Positions 25,189 through 33,492 of a stretch of 64,000 bases of DNA are shown one piece after another. The notes beneath the pieces were generated by a model. It was not told the DNA's origin. It made no database searches and was given only the letters and a program-made list of their open reading frames with translations. The stretch comes from Paenibacillaceae bacterium (GTDB taxonomy: Bacteria; Bacillota; Bacilli; Paenibacillales; Paenibacillaceae). The DNA is taken from positions 110,655 through 174,654 of the forward strand of contig CAAFUF010000055.1 of NCBI GenBank assembly GCA_900766135.1, written 5' to 3'. Both the position numbers and the translations under genes were made by a program. The stretch's first letter is position 1, and each line of letters opens with the position of its first letter.

Positions 25189-26646
25189 ATGAGAGATTAC
25201 ATTGCCGTTGATATCGGCGCCTCCAGCGGGAGGCTGGTAAGGGGAGGACTGCGGGACGGACGGTTGTCCCTGCAGGAGATCCACCGGTTTGACAATGGGT
25301 TTTCCGAGCAGGACGGGCATTGTTATTGGGATATCGGCCATTTATACAAGGAAATCCTCCGCGGCCTGCAGCAGGCCAAAAAACTCGGGATCGAACGCTG
25401 CGCGCTGGGCATCGATACGTGGGCGGTCGATTATGCGCTGCTGGACGGGAGGGGCGAGCGGATCGGCGAAGTGTACGCCTATCGCGATTCGCGCACGCTT
25501 CAGGTTGTCCCTCAGGTCCACGCGGTCTATCCGTTTGAGCGGATTTACGAGAAAACCGGCATTCAGCATCTGCCTTTCAATACGCTGTACCAGTTATTCG
25601 CGCATGACCGCGAGGAACTGGCGAGGGCTGAGCAGATCCTGCTCGTGCCGGATTATCTCTATTATTTGTTATCCGGGCGGCGGATCAGCGAGATGACCAA
25701 TGCCTCGACAACGGCTTTGCTGAACCTGCAGTCCCGTGAGTACGACCCGGAACTGCTCGGGCTGCTGGGTCTTCCGCGATCGAAGTTTCCGGCTCTAACC
25801 GAACCGGGAACGCCGCTGGGGCCAGTCAAGGAGGAGCTGGTTCGGGCTTACGATCTGCCCGAATGCGAGCTGATCGTCGCGGCGACGCACGACACGGCCT
25901 CCGCCGTGTTGGGGGTTCCGGCCAGCAACGCTTCGTGGGCGTATCTCAGCAGCGGGACCTGGTCGCTGATCGGGGTAGAGCGGCAGGCGCCTCTGGCGAC
26001 GCCGGAAGCAATGGAGCGCAACTATACCAATGAATGGGGCGCATACGGAACGTACCGTTTTTTAAAGAACATCATGGGCATGTGGCTGATCCAGGAAGTC
26101 CGCAAGGATTACGGCAAGCAGTACGGCTATGCCGAGTTGGTGGAAATGGCGGAGGCGGTGCCGCCGTTCCGTTCTTTGATTGACTGCAACGACGACCGTT
26201 TCCTGAACCCCGCGCAGATGACCGAAGAAATTCGGCGGTTTTGTGCGGCGACGGGCCAGCCGGTTCCGGATACGCCGGGCGAGGTGGCGCGGTGCATTTT
26301 TGACAGCTTGGCCTTGTCCTATGACGTTTACCTGCAGGAACTTGAACGGTTGACCGGACAAAAGCCGGAGACGCTGCATATCGTTGGCGGCGGAGCCAAC
26401 AACGGGCTGCTGTGCCAATGGACGGCGGACGTGTCGGGCGTCCCGGTGGAAGCGGGGCCGACGGAGTCGACGGCATTGGGCAATCTGCTGGTGCAAATGA
26501 TCAGCAGCGGCGCGATTCGCGATATCGGCGAGGGGCGCGAGTTGGTTCGGCGGTCTTTTCCGATCCAGGCATACGTTCCGCGGAGGACTTCATCCGGCCA
26601 GATTGCCGAGGCCAAGAAGCGGTTCGCGGATTTGTTGGCGCGGTGA
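25189..26646 (+). CDS. rhaB: Rhamnulokinase
   Basis: 485 residues, family length for RhaB. It phosphorylates L-rhamnulose at C1 in the cytoplasm. FGGY-kinase motifs: YIAVDIGASSGRLVRGG at the N-terminus, IDTWAVDYALLD near residue 77, SSGTWSLIG near residue 254 and HIVGGGANNGLLCQW near residue 397. The ribosome binding site is GAGGAG. It begins the rhaB-rhaA-rhaD operon and is a clear paralogue of the kinase in the fucose operon. Confidence 0.95.
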   Translation: MRDYIAVDIGASSGRLVRGGLRDGRLSLQEIHRFDNGFSEQDGHCYWDIGHLYKEILRGLQQAKKLGIERCALGIDTWAVDYALLDGRGERIGEVYAYRDSRTLQVVPQVHAVYPFERIYEKTGIQHLPFNTLYQLFAHDREELARAEQILLVPDYLYYLLSGRRISEMTNASTTALLNLQSREYDPELLGLLGLPRSKFPALTEPGTPLGPVKEELVRAYDLPECELIVAATHDTASAVLGVPASNASWAYLSSGTWSLIGVERQAPLATPEAMERNYTNEWGAYGTYRFLKNIMGMWLIQEVRKDYGKQYGYAELVEMAEAVPPFRSLIDCNDDRFLNPAQMTEEIRRFCAATGQPVPDTPGEVARCIFDSLALSYDVYLQELERLTGQKPETLHIVGGGANNGLLCQWTADVSGVPVEAGPTESTALGNLLVQMISSGAIRDIGEGRELVRRSFPIQAYVPRRTSSGQIAEAKKRFADLLAR

Positions 26647-26709
26647 CGGTAGGAAGGAGCCGTAGAGTGATAGAGCGATAGATAAGTCATGCAAAAGGAG
26701 GAGCAGAAT

Positions 26710-27966
26710 ATGGACAACGCGATTCAAACCAGCTATAACGAGGCGAAAAAGCTGTATGAGCGCCATGGAATCGACGTCGACGCCGCGCTGGCCCGGCTGG
26801 CTCAAATCAAGATTTCGCTGCATTGCTGGCAGGGGGACGACGTCAAGGGATTCCTGCGTAAGGATCAAGAGCTTGGCGGCGGCCTGGCGGTTACCGGCAG
26901 TTATCCGGGCCGGGCGCGGACGCCGGACGAACTGCGGCAGGATCTGGACCAGGCGCTACGCCTGATTCCGGGCAAACATAAGGTGAATCTTCACGCGATT
27001 TATGCGGATACGGACGAGCGGGTTGAGCTCGATGCGCTGGAACCGCGGCATTTTGCCGGTTGGGTGGATTGGGCGAGGGACCGGGGGCTCGGGCTGGATT
27101 TTAACCCGACCTGCTTCTCGCACGAGAAGGCTAAAGACGGGTTTACGCTCAGCCACCCGGACCCGGAGATCCGCAAGTTCTGGATCGACCACTGCAAGGC
27201 GTCGCGCAGGATCGCCGAATCGTTTGGCCGGGCGCTTGGCCAGCCTTGCCTGACCAACGTCTGGATCCCGGACGGCTTCAAGGATTCGCCGGTGGACCGG
27301 TTAACGCCGCGGGCCCGCTTGATGGAAGCGCTCGATGAGGTTTTTGCCGAGAGGATTGACGAGGAATACAACATTGACGCGGTGGAAAGCAAACTGTTTG
27401 GCATCGGCTCGGAAAGTTATGTCGTCGGCTCGCATGAATTCTACATGGGTTATGCATTGTCGCGCGGCAAAGCGGTTTGCTTCGACGCCGGCCATTTCCA
27501 TCCGACGGAGACGATCTCCAACAAGCTGTCCTCCTGGCTGTTGTTTGGCCGCGAGCTGCTCCTTCACGTCAGCCGCCCGGTGCGCTGGGACAGCGATCAC
27601 GTCGTGACGATGGACGACGAGCTGCTGGAAATCGCCCGCGAGCTGGTGCGCGGGGAGCTGCTGGACCGCACGCACATCGGTCTCGATTTCTTCGACGGCA
27701 GCATCAACCATATCGCGGCTTGGGTCATCGGTACGCGCAACACGCAAAAAGCGCTGCTGCGGGCGATGCTGGAGCCGATCGACACGTTGAAGCAGCTGGA
27801 GCTGGACGGAGATTACACGTCCCGGCTGGCGCTGGTCGAAGAGTTCAAATCGTATCCTTACGGCGCGATATGGGATTACTTCTGCGCTTCGCAAGGCGTG
27901 CCGGTGCGCGAAACGTGGCTGACGGACGTGAAAGATTACGAAACGAACGTGCTGTCGGCGAGGTAA
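26710..27966 (+). CDS. rhaA: L-rhamnose isomerase
   Basis: 418 residues, essentially the E. coli RhaA length (419). It converts L-rhamnose to L-rhamnulose with divalent metals in a TIM barrel. Visible family segments: KISLHCWQGDDVKGF near residue 36, GLDFNPTCFSHEKAKDGFTL, the metal-site region CFDAGHFHPTE and VRWDSDHV, and FFDGSINHIAAW. ATG 26710 follows AAAAGGAGGAG, so the earlier in-frame ATG at 26689 is not used. It lies 63 bases after rhaB. Confidence 0.97.
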   Translation: MDNAIQTSYNEAKKLYERHGIDVDAALARLAQIKISLHCWQGDDVKGFLRKDQELGGGLAVTGSYPGRARTPDELRQDLDQALRLIPGKHKVNLHAIYADTDERVELDALEPRHFAGWVDWARDRGLGLDFNPTCFSHEKAKDGFTLSHPDPEIRKFWIDHCKASRRIAESFGRALGQPCLTNVWIPDGFKDSPVDRLTPRARLMEALDEVFAERIDEEYNIDAVESKLFGIGSESYVVGSHEFYMGYALSRGKAVCFDAGHFHPTETISNKLSSWLLFGRELLLHVSRPVRWDSDHVVTMDDELLEIARELVRGELLDRTHIGLDFFDGSINHIAAWVIGTRNTQKALLRAMLEPIDTLKQLELDGDYTSRLALVEEFKSYPYGAIWDYFCASQGVPVRETWLTDVKDYETNVLSAR

Positions 27967-28023
27967 ACAAGGTCATCCGTATTTTTTTCAAATACAAGCT
28001 TGATCAAAGGAGAGGAACCTACT

Positions 28024-28878
28024 GTGAGTACGACAATAACGGAAGTGGAGCAAGATCGGCAGGCCCCCGGGATGGAAGTGCCTTTCATTCGGGAGATGGC
28101 GGAAATCACGTATCATATGTGGCGTATGGGCTGGGATGAGCGCAACGGGGGGAACATCAGCTATCTGCTGGATGGGGCGGAGGTGGCGAAATATCTCGGA
28201 ACCGGATCTGCAACGGAGCGCCGCAAGCTGCCGCTCGCGTTTCCGGTGAAGGAGCTGGCGGGACGTTATTTTATCGTGACGGGCTCGGGCAAATATTTCA
28301 AAAACGTGATCTCCGATCCGGAAGCGAATCTCGGCGTCTTGCGGGTGGCCGAAGGCGGCGATCAGGTCGAGGTGCTGTGGGGCCTGCGGGATGGAGCGGT
28401 ACCCACCAGCGAGCTGCCTGCGCATTTCATGAGCCATATCGAGCGCTTGAAGGTGGACCCGGCGCACCGGATCATCATGCACTGCCACGCGACCCATGCG
28501 CTGGCCATGACGTTCGTCCATGAGCTGGATGAGAAAAAGCTGACGAAAACCTTGTGGGAAATGTGCACGGAATGTCTTGTGGTGTTCCCCGACGGCATCG
28601 GCATCGTGCCGTGGATGGTGCCCGGCAGCCCGGACATCGGGCGGGCGACCGCCGCTAAGATGCGCGAGCACCGCGTTGTCGTCTGGCCGCAGCACGGAAT
28701 TTTCGGCACGGGAACCACGATGGACGAAGCGTTTGGCTTGATCGAAACGGTGGAGAAAGCGGCCCAAATCTACATGCTGCTCGGCGACCGTCCGGTGCTG
28801 CAAAAAATCACCGACGCCCAGTTGCGCGATCTGGCTGCCGCGTTCGGCGTGACCCCGCAGCCGGGGATCTTGAGCTAG
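28024..28878 (+). CDS. rhaD: Rhamnulose-1-phosphate aldolase
   Basis: 284 residues, near the 274 of E. coli RhaD. It is a zinc class II aldolase giving DHAP and L-lactaldehyde. It shows WDERNGGNISYLL near residue 40, PAHFMSHI with the catalytic-loop Glu just before it (TSELPAHF), MHCHATHALA with two His metal ligands, and WPQHGIFGTG. The start is GTG 28024 behind AAAGGAGAGG. The window therefore has two enzymes for the same cleavage, this one and the aldolase half of RhaEW. Confidence 0.94.
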   Translation: MSTTITEVEQDRQAPGMEVPFIREMAEITYHMWRMGWDERNGGNISYLLDGAEVAKYLGTGSATERRKLPLAFPVKELAGRYFIVTGSGKYFKNVISDPEANLGVLRVAEGGDQVEVLWGLRDGAVPTSELPAHFMSHIERLKVDPAHRIIMHCHATHALAMTFVHELDEKKLTKTLWEMCTECLVVFPDGIGIVPWMVPGSPDIGRATAAKMREHRVVVWPQHGIFGTGTTMDEAFGLIETVEKAAQIYMLLGDRPVLQKITDAQLRDLAAAFGVTPQPGILS

Positions 28879-29103
28879 GGAACGATCAGGGCATAGGCTG
28901 GAAGCAAGGCAGTACAGGCTAGAGGCACGGCTTGATTCAGGAGCTGCGAGTAGAAAGAAGGATGTTGAAGTGCAGGTAGTGGAGAGCAGGATGTGGAGAG
29001 CAAGAGTTAGGGATAGGGATGGGAGCTAGTATAGAGTAGAGACGATGTCGATGACAAATAAGAGACGACAATAGAGAAGAGACAATAACAGAAGAAAGTC
29101 AAT

Positions 29104-29169
29104 GAACGAGAAGAAACAATGGTTGAGTATGAGTAGAAACATTGACCGAGAAGAGACAATGGTTGAATA
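29104..29169 (+). repeat. 26-base direct repeat, period 40, in purine-rich DNA
   Basis: Copies at 29104-29129 and 29144-29169 share GA(A/C)CGAGAAGA(A/G)ACAATGG followed by TTGA(G/A)TA. Poorer partial copies (GAGAAGAGACAAT) lie just upstream near 29070-29090. Within the 613-base gene-free stretch 28879-29491, this part resembles the purine-rich tract at 18361-18775; no gene is visible in it. Confidence 0.6.
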
Positions 29170-29212
29170 GAGGCACAGAAGACGCTGCGGGTGAAGGAAC
29201 CTTCCCGGGCGC

Positions 29213-29269
29213 CGAGCCGGCAACCCTCGCCGAGCTGGACCCCGCCACTACGGAGGTCCAGCCGGCTCG
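29213..29269. other. Nested GC-rich stem-loop
   Basis: Outer arms CGAGCCGGC (29213 onward) and GCCGGCTCG (29261-29269) enclose inner arms GCTGGACC and GGTCCAGC (29234-29241, 29255-29262). There is no T-run, so it is not a classical terminator. It may be a repetitive palindromic element or transcript end structure. Confidence 0.45.
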
Positions 29270-29278
29270 TTGCATCTG

Positions 29279-29358
29279 TGCGAAATAGCGGTAAGAAATC
29301 ACCTTATTTCGCCCTGGCGCCGATTTTTTTGCGGAATAGCGCCAAAAAATCACCTTAT
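29279..29358 (+). repeat. Two copies of a palindromic-ended repeat, period 52
   Basis: Copies at 29279-29306 and 29331-29358 both read GCG(A/G)AATAGCG followed, seven bases on, by AAATCACCTTAT. The first continues into TTTCGC so that GCGAAATA...TATTTCGC forms inverted ends; the second has decayed on its right. The AAATCACCTTAT word recurs at 29409-29420 and inverted at 29449-29460. Confidence 0.6.
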
Positions 29359-29405
29359 ATGCCCGGAAACCACCTCCAAAACGGGGTTCGGGGCTATATA
29401 AGCTT

Positions 29406-29463
29406 AAAAAATCACCTTATTCCGGAGAAAGCGGGCTTTCCATCGGAAATAAGGTGATTTTTT
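29406..29463. terminator. Large inverted repeat, possible bidirectional terminator
   Basis: AAAAAATCACCTTAT (29406-29420) is the exact reverse complement of ATAAGGTGATTTTTT (29449-29463), separated by 28 bases. Each strand ends in a T-run, and the minus-strand reading lies about 30 bases past the stop of the LysR gene. It is built from the same word as the neighbouring repeats, so a repeat element may serve as the terminator. Confidence 0.55.
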
Positions 29464-29491
29464 AACGTTAGTTGTATCGCCTCACGGCCCC

Positions 29492-30361
29492 CTAAGACAC
29501 CGCTCTCCCCTGCACGCCCATCAACTCGAGCAAAGCGTTGAGCGCGCTGGTCGGATGGGCGTTTTTGCGGTAAATGAGCTTGGTTTTCATGTGCCGCATT
29601 GCTTCGGGGACCTCGTGGATTCGCACGGCGCCGTCCTGCTCCTGCTTCTCGGCGACGATTCGCGGCACCAGCGAGATGCCGAGGCCGGCCGAGACGCCGC
29701 CAAGGATGGCTTCCAGCGTGCCGAACTCCATCGTGCCCACGTAGGTTCTGCCGCGGGAATGCCGCATCGCCTCCAGCATTTCGCGGTAGGTGCAGCCTCG
29801 GCTGTAGACCAGGCTTGGTTTCGTGAGCGCTTCGTCCAGGTTGTCGATCCCCGGCGGAGAGATGACGACAACCTCCTCGTCGAACACGGGGATGGCGGCC
29901 AGGTCGTCGTGGCTGTACCGGAAGTTGCCGAAGGCCACGTCCAGATCGTATTGCAGCACCTTCTCCGCCAGACGGTCGGAGAGGTCAGTCGTCAACGTTA
30001 ACTCCACCTTCGGGTACATTTCGTAATACCTGCTCAGCAGCTTGGGCAAGCGAACCGCTGCTGTTGTCTGCGTCGAGCCGATCAACAACGGACCGGTAGG
30101 TTCGCCGGAGAAGGAGAGCGCCGCCGCCGCTTCGTCCAGCAGGCCGACGATTTTGTCGGCGTAATCCAGCAGCATTTTGCCGCTGGAGGTTAAGGTTATG
30201 CCTCGGTTATGACGATAAAACAACCCCGTCCCCAGCTCCGATTCAAGCTGCTTAATGCGGGCGGTCACATTGGACTGCACGTAGCCCAGCCGGGCGGCAG
30301 CTTTCGTGATGGAGCCGTCCCGGGCGACGGCTTGAAAAATACGCAAATCCGCGCTTTCCAT
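29492..30361 (-). CDS. LysR-family transcriptional regulator
   Basis: 289 residues. N-terminal winged helix-turn-helix (residues 1-60) with GSITKAAARLGYVQSNVTAR, then the LysR effector-binding domain (about 90-285). ATG 30361 follows AAAGGAGG. It is divergent from an EamA transporter with a TATCA-N7-TGATA element between them, so it probably controls that transporter and the SDR behind it. Effector unknown. Confidence 0.92.
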   Translation of the reverse strand: MESADLRIFQAVARDGSITKAAARLGYVQSNVTARIKQLESELGTGLFYRHNRGITLTSSGKMLLDYADKIVGLLDEAAAALSFSGEPTGPLLIGSTQTTAAVRLPKLLSRYYEMYPKVELTLTTDLSDRLAEKVLQYDLDVAFGNFRYSHDDLAAIPVFDEEVVVISPPGIDNLDEALTKPSLVYSRGCTYREMLEAMRHSRGRTYVGTMEFGTLEAILGGVSAGLGISLVPRIVAEKQEQDGAVRIHEVPEAMRHMKTKLIYRKNAHPTSALNALLELMGVQGRAVS

Positions 30362-30386
30362 AGCGAGGGTCCTCCTTTGATTCAGG

Positions 30387-30453
30387 TATCATCCAAAGTG
30401 ATATCAAGTATCTTTACCAATCATTATACATAATTACAAGGCTCCTTTACAAT
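30387..30453 (+). promoter_or_regulatory. LysR-type operator and promoter for the EamA gene
   Basis: TATCATCCAAAGTGATA (30387-30403) is an inverted repeat with the T-N11-A spacing used by LysR proteins. A promoter TATACA (30425-30430), 17 bases, TACAAT (30448-30453) lies just downstream. The arrangement fits activation or repression of the transporter by the divergent LysR regulator. Confidence 0.5.
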
Positions 30454-30488
30454 ACAAACATGAATGACACCTTGGGAGGATGAACGAC

Positions 30489-31391
30489 ATGAATATTTAC
30501 AAATATACAGGTTTGCTGCTCTTGACTACCTTCTTGATGGGGACGGCCTATCCCGTTGCCAAGCTGGGGATGATGCATACGACGCCCCTTATGCTCATGG
30601 GGATCCGCTTTTTGTTCGCCGGAGGACTGCTTGCCTTGTTCAGTGCCAAAAAACCACAGCCCAAAGGAGCAAGGGCGTGGCTGCAAATCGTGTTGCTCGG
30701 ATTGTTCCAATCGGTCGGGGTGATGGGATTCACGGCCTACAGCATGCGGTGGATCACCTCCGGGGAGTCGGCGATTATCTCGAGCACCAGTCCGTTGATG
30801 CTGCTCGTTTGGGGAGCGCTGATAGGCACCGCGTACCGCGTAAGGCAGTGGATCGGCGTGGCGATCGGCTTTATTGGCGTCGTGATCACTTTTGGGCTGC
30901 ATATGAGCCTGGACCCCGGCACCGTGTTTGCCTTCGCGGGAGCTGTTTGCTTCACCGTCGCCACGTTAATCATTAACCGGATTGGTCCGGCATTCGATAA
31001 AAGGGTGCTGGCCGCTTACCAAATGCTGGCGGGCGGGATTGTGCTGCTGATTTTCAGTTTTGCGGGGGAGAAACCCGCCTTCGAATTGAACATCGCGTCG
31101 GGATTGGTGATCGTTTGGATGGTCCTCTTTTGTTCCATCATCCAATTTACGCTTTGGTTCTATTTGCTTAGCCATAGCGATCCGGGAAAAACGAGCTCCT
31201 TTCTGTTCCTCGTTCCGATCTTTAGCGTACTTTGCAGCTGGCTGCTGCTTGGCGAGCACATCGATTGGTACGTATACGCCGGCGGAGCCTTGACTTGTGC
31301 AGGCATCTTCCTGGTGAACTGGCAGGGGAACCGCAACCTGCAGGTCCAGGCGAAGGGAACGAGTCCATTTCTGATGCAGGAGGAGATGTAA
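30489..31391 (+). CDS. EamA/DMT-family transporter
   Basis: 300-residue membrane protein with two EamA repeats (about residues 8-135 and 147-285) and around ten hydrophobic segments. The first repeat opens GLLLLTTFLMGTAYPVAKLG. ATG 30489 has GGGAGG nine bases before it; the in-frame ATG at 30480 abuts the ribosome binding site. It probably exports a metabolite. The SDR gene begins two bases after its stop codon, so the pair is cotranscribed. Confidence 0.9.
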   Translation: MNIYKYTGLLLLTTFLMGTAYPVAKLGMMHTTPLMLMGIRFLFAGGLLALFSAKKPQPKGARAWLQIVLLGLFQSVGVMGFTAYSMRWITSGESAIISSTSPLMLLVWGALIGTAYRVRQWIGVAIGFIGVVITFGLHMSLDPGTVFAFAGAVCFTVATLIINRIGPAFDKRVLAAYQMLAGGIVLLIFSFAGEKPAFELNIASGLVIVWMVLFCSIIQFTLWFYLLSHSDPGKTSSFLFLVPIFSVLCSWLLLGEHIDWYVYAGGALTCAGIFLVNWQGNRNLQVQAKGTSPFLMQEEM

Positions 31392-31393
31392 AA

Positions 31394-32131
31394 ATGAGTA
31401 CCCATAACAAAGTGGTTCTAGTCACCGGAGGCGGTACGGGGATCGGCAGGGCAACCGCGATGCTGCTGGCCGAACGCGGGGCGATCGTTGCCGTCAACTA
31501 TTCCCGTTCCGCCGCGGAGGCAGAGGAAACCGTGCAAGCCATTCAGCGATTCGGCGGCCGGGCAATGGCCATTCCGGCCGATGTGGCCCGGAATGCCGAG
31601 GTCGTCTTAATGGTCGAACAAATCGTCAAAGCGTTCGGGACGATCGATTACTTGGTCAACAACGCCAGCATCACCCGGTATATCGCCATGGAGGATTTGG
31701 ATGCGGTCACGGAGGAGGCGTGGGACGATCTGTTTGCGGTCAACGTCAAAGGCATGTTCAACTGCGCCCGGGCCGCCGCACCGTATTTGAAGGCAGGCAA
31801 GGGGGCCATCGTAAACGTCGGCAGCATCGCCGGGATCACGGGGAAAGGCTCTTCGCTTCCTTACGCGGTATCCAAGGCGGCTGTGCACGGCTTGACCAAA
31901 TCGCTGGCCCATGCCTTGGCGCCGGACGTTCGCGTCACCGGCGTTGCTCCCGGGGCGGTAGACACGCGTTGGTGGGCCGGCAAGGAGGAGCAAATGCGAG
32001 CGCTCATACGTCATTTGCCATTGGACCGGATCTCCGCACCGGAGGAAATCGCCGCACTCATCGCCGCTGTCCTGGAACAGCCCTCCCTGACCGGGCAGAT
32101 TCTCACCGTCGACAACGGGCAGACCCTGTAA
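31394..32131 (+). CDS. Short-chain dehydrogenase/reductase
   Basis: 245 residues, complete classical SDR. Cofactor loop TGGGTGIG near residue 13, NNAS near residue 88, catalytic Ser in NVGSIAG, Tyr-x3-Lys in YAVSKAAVHG, and C-terminal TGQILTVDNGQTL. The ribosome binding site AGGAGGAGA lies within the end of the transporter gene. NAD(P)-dependent oxidoreductase of unknown substrate, operon partner of the EamA transporter. Confidence 0.92.
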   Translation: MSTHNKVVLVTGGGTGIGRATAMLLAERGAIVAVNYSRSAAEAEETVQAIQRFGGRAMAIPADVARNAEVVLMVEQIVKAFGTIDYLVNNASITRYIAMEDLDAVTEEAWDDLFAVNVKGMFNCARAAAPYLKAGKGAIVNVGSIAGITGKGSSLPYAVSKAAVHGLTKSLAHALAPDVRVTGVAPGAVDTRWWAGKEEQMRALIRHLPLDRISAPEEIAALIAAVLEQPSLTGQILTVDNGQTL

Positions 32132-32149
32132 GTCTATCTTGCACATGAC

Positions 32150-32195
32150 AAAAAGCAGCCATCAGGCCCATTGGGCCTGATGGCTGCTTTTTTTG
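32150..32195. terminator. Bidirectional Rho-independent terminator
   Basis: AAAAAGCAGCCATCAGGCCC pairs perfectly with GGGCCTGATGGCTGCTTTTT over a two-base loop. It serves the SDR gene on the plus strand and the convergent ArsR-like gene on the minus strand. Confidence 0.9.
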
Positions 32196-33113
32196 TTATT
32201 CCTCCCTCACGTCATACAGCACCCGGGCGAGCAGATCCTGGCTGTAATTGCCGAAGTTCCGGCCGTAGATGGTCAAGCCTCGTTTGTTAAGCGGCTTGTC
32301 GGTGACGGCGATGCGGAATGTCAGCTCGCTTTTGTAGTCGAGGTTGATCTGTTCCAGCGTGACGTCGGAGATGCGGCATCCGTCGATAAAGCTGCCCTCA
32401 TTGTTGATCCGGATCAGCTTCAGCATCCCGTATTGGTTCAGATGCGGCGGCCACCAATCCGGGTTAAACGTGCCGCGTGCGTCGCCGAAATCCCCCGGAC
32501 TCGTCCAGAAACCGATTTCGACGCCGTTCAAATAAAAATAGATGTCGGACGGGTAGTTATCGCAAGATCCGGGAGCCTCCGAGCTGAGTTCCATCGAGAA
32601 TTGAATTTCCCGGAACGTCTGGTTCGGCTTGAGGTAATTCGGAATGCGGTATTCCAGGAAGCCTTCGGACAACCAAATGATCTCCGAATCGATCCGCTGC
32701 GGATCGGCAAAGTAACGGGGATCGTCGAAGTCGCCGATGATGCTGTCCTTCGTGGCGAGCCCGCAGGTAGGGAGTGCCTGGTAATTGCTGTAGTGGCCCA
32801 CCTGGATTTCCACTTCGTATAAATTGTCGACATCCTTGCTTCGCAGGTCGACCATCAGCTTGTCTTTGTTCAAATAACAAATCTTCTGGATGCCGTGTTT
32901 GCCTACCGAAGTGTTGATTTCGATCAGGCCGCTTTCCTCCAGCTTCTTAATATGCATCGTAATGGCCCCGTTGCTCAAGCCCAGCTTGGTGGCCAGGTCG
33001 TTCAGGTTTAAGGCTTGGTTTTTGGCCAGCAGTTCGAGGATTTGAATCCTGATCTCCGAGCTTAGCGCTTTAAAAATGTCGATCCCGCTCATCAAATCCT
33101 TAATATAGATCAT
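32196..33113 (-). CDS. ArsR-like winged-helix regulator with a large C-terminal sensor-like domain
   Basis: 305 residues, three times an ordinary ArsR protein. Residues 8-75 are an ArsR-type winged helix (FKALSSEIRIQILELLAK, LATKLGLSNGAITMHIKKLE). The remaining 230 residues are rich in aromatic, Asn and Gly positions with alternating polar/hydrophobic runs (YFYLNGVEIGFWTSPGDFGD, FNPDWWPPHLNQYG), suggesting a beta-sandwich like a carbohydrate-binding module. No metal-binding CxC motif is seen. It may start at 33092 (MSGIDIF), which has AAGGA in front. It is divergent from the GH51 arabinofuranosidase gene, so a one-component arabinose or arabino-oligosaccharide sensor is a reasonable guess. 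Confidence 0.8.
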   Translation of the reverse strand: MIYIKDLMSGIDIFKALSSEIRIQILELLAKNQALNLNDLATKLGLSNGAITMHIKKLEESGLIEINTSVGKHGIQKICYLNKDKLMVDLRSKDVDNLYEVEIQVGHYSNYQALPTCGLATKDSIIGDFDDPRYFADPQRIDSEIIWLSEGFLEYRIPNYLKPNQTFREIQFSMELSSEAPGSCDNYPSDIYFYLNGVEIGFWTSPGDFGDARGTFNPDWWPPHLNQYGMLKLIRINNEGSFIDGCRISDVTLEQINLDYKSELTFRIAVTDKPLNKRGLTIYGRNFGNYSQDLLARVLYDVREE

Positions 33114-33425
33114 CGGATATTCGAACCTTCTTCCAATAGAATGATGGATAGTTTTATTTTAGGTTATTATAAACTAACTTGGTCGTTTAATAAAGCATCA
33201 AATCAAAAAATGTAAATATAGTTCAAAAAATAGCTTAAATTTGTAATAAAACCGCAATTAACTTCAAGTAATTCTAAATTAAATTTCATGGCTTTATTGA
33301 AATTCCAAGCGGTTTGCAGCTGTTTTCATGACGAGCAGGATCATTTATCTCATTAATTTCATAAAAATATGAAACGGTTTAGATAAATATATTTACAACC
33401 CCTAATCTCATATGTTATTTTATAC

Positions 33426-33440
33426 CTGTAAACGGATTCA
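33426..33440 (+). promoter_or_regulatory. cre site upstream of the GH51 gene
   Basis: CTGTAAACGGATTCA matches 14 of 15 positions of WTGNAANCGNWWNCA, the best such match noticed in the window. It lies 53 bases before the GH51 start. The rest of the AT-rich 379-base intergenic region (33114-33492) separates two divergent genes and should also contain the ArsR-like operator, which I could not define. Confidence 0.6.
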
Positions 33441-33492
33441 TTCAAGAATATTCGAAAAGGTTTAGCATTATTTAAAATGGAAGGTGGTCATC

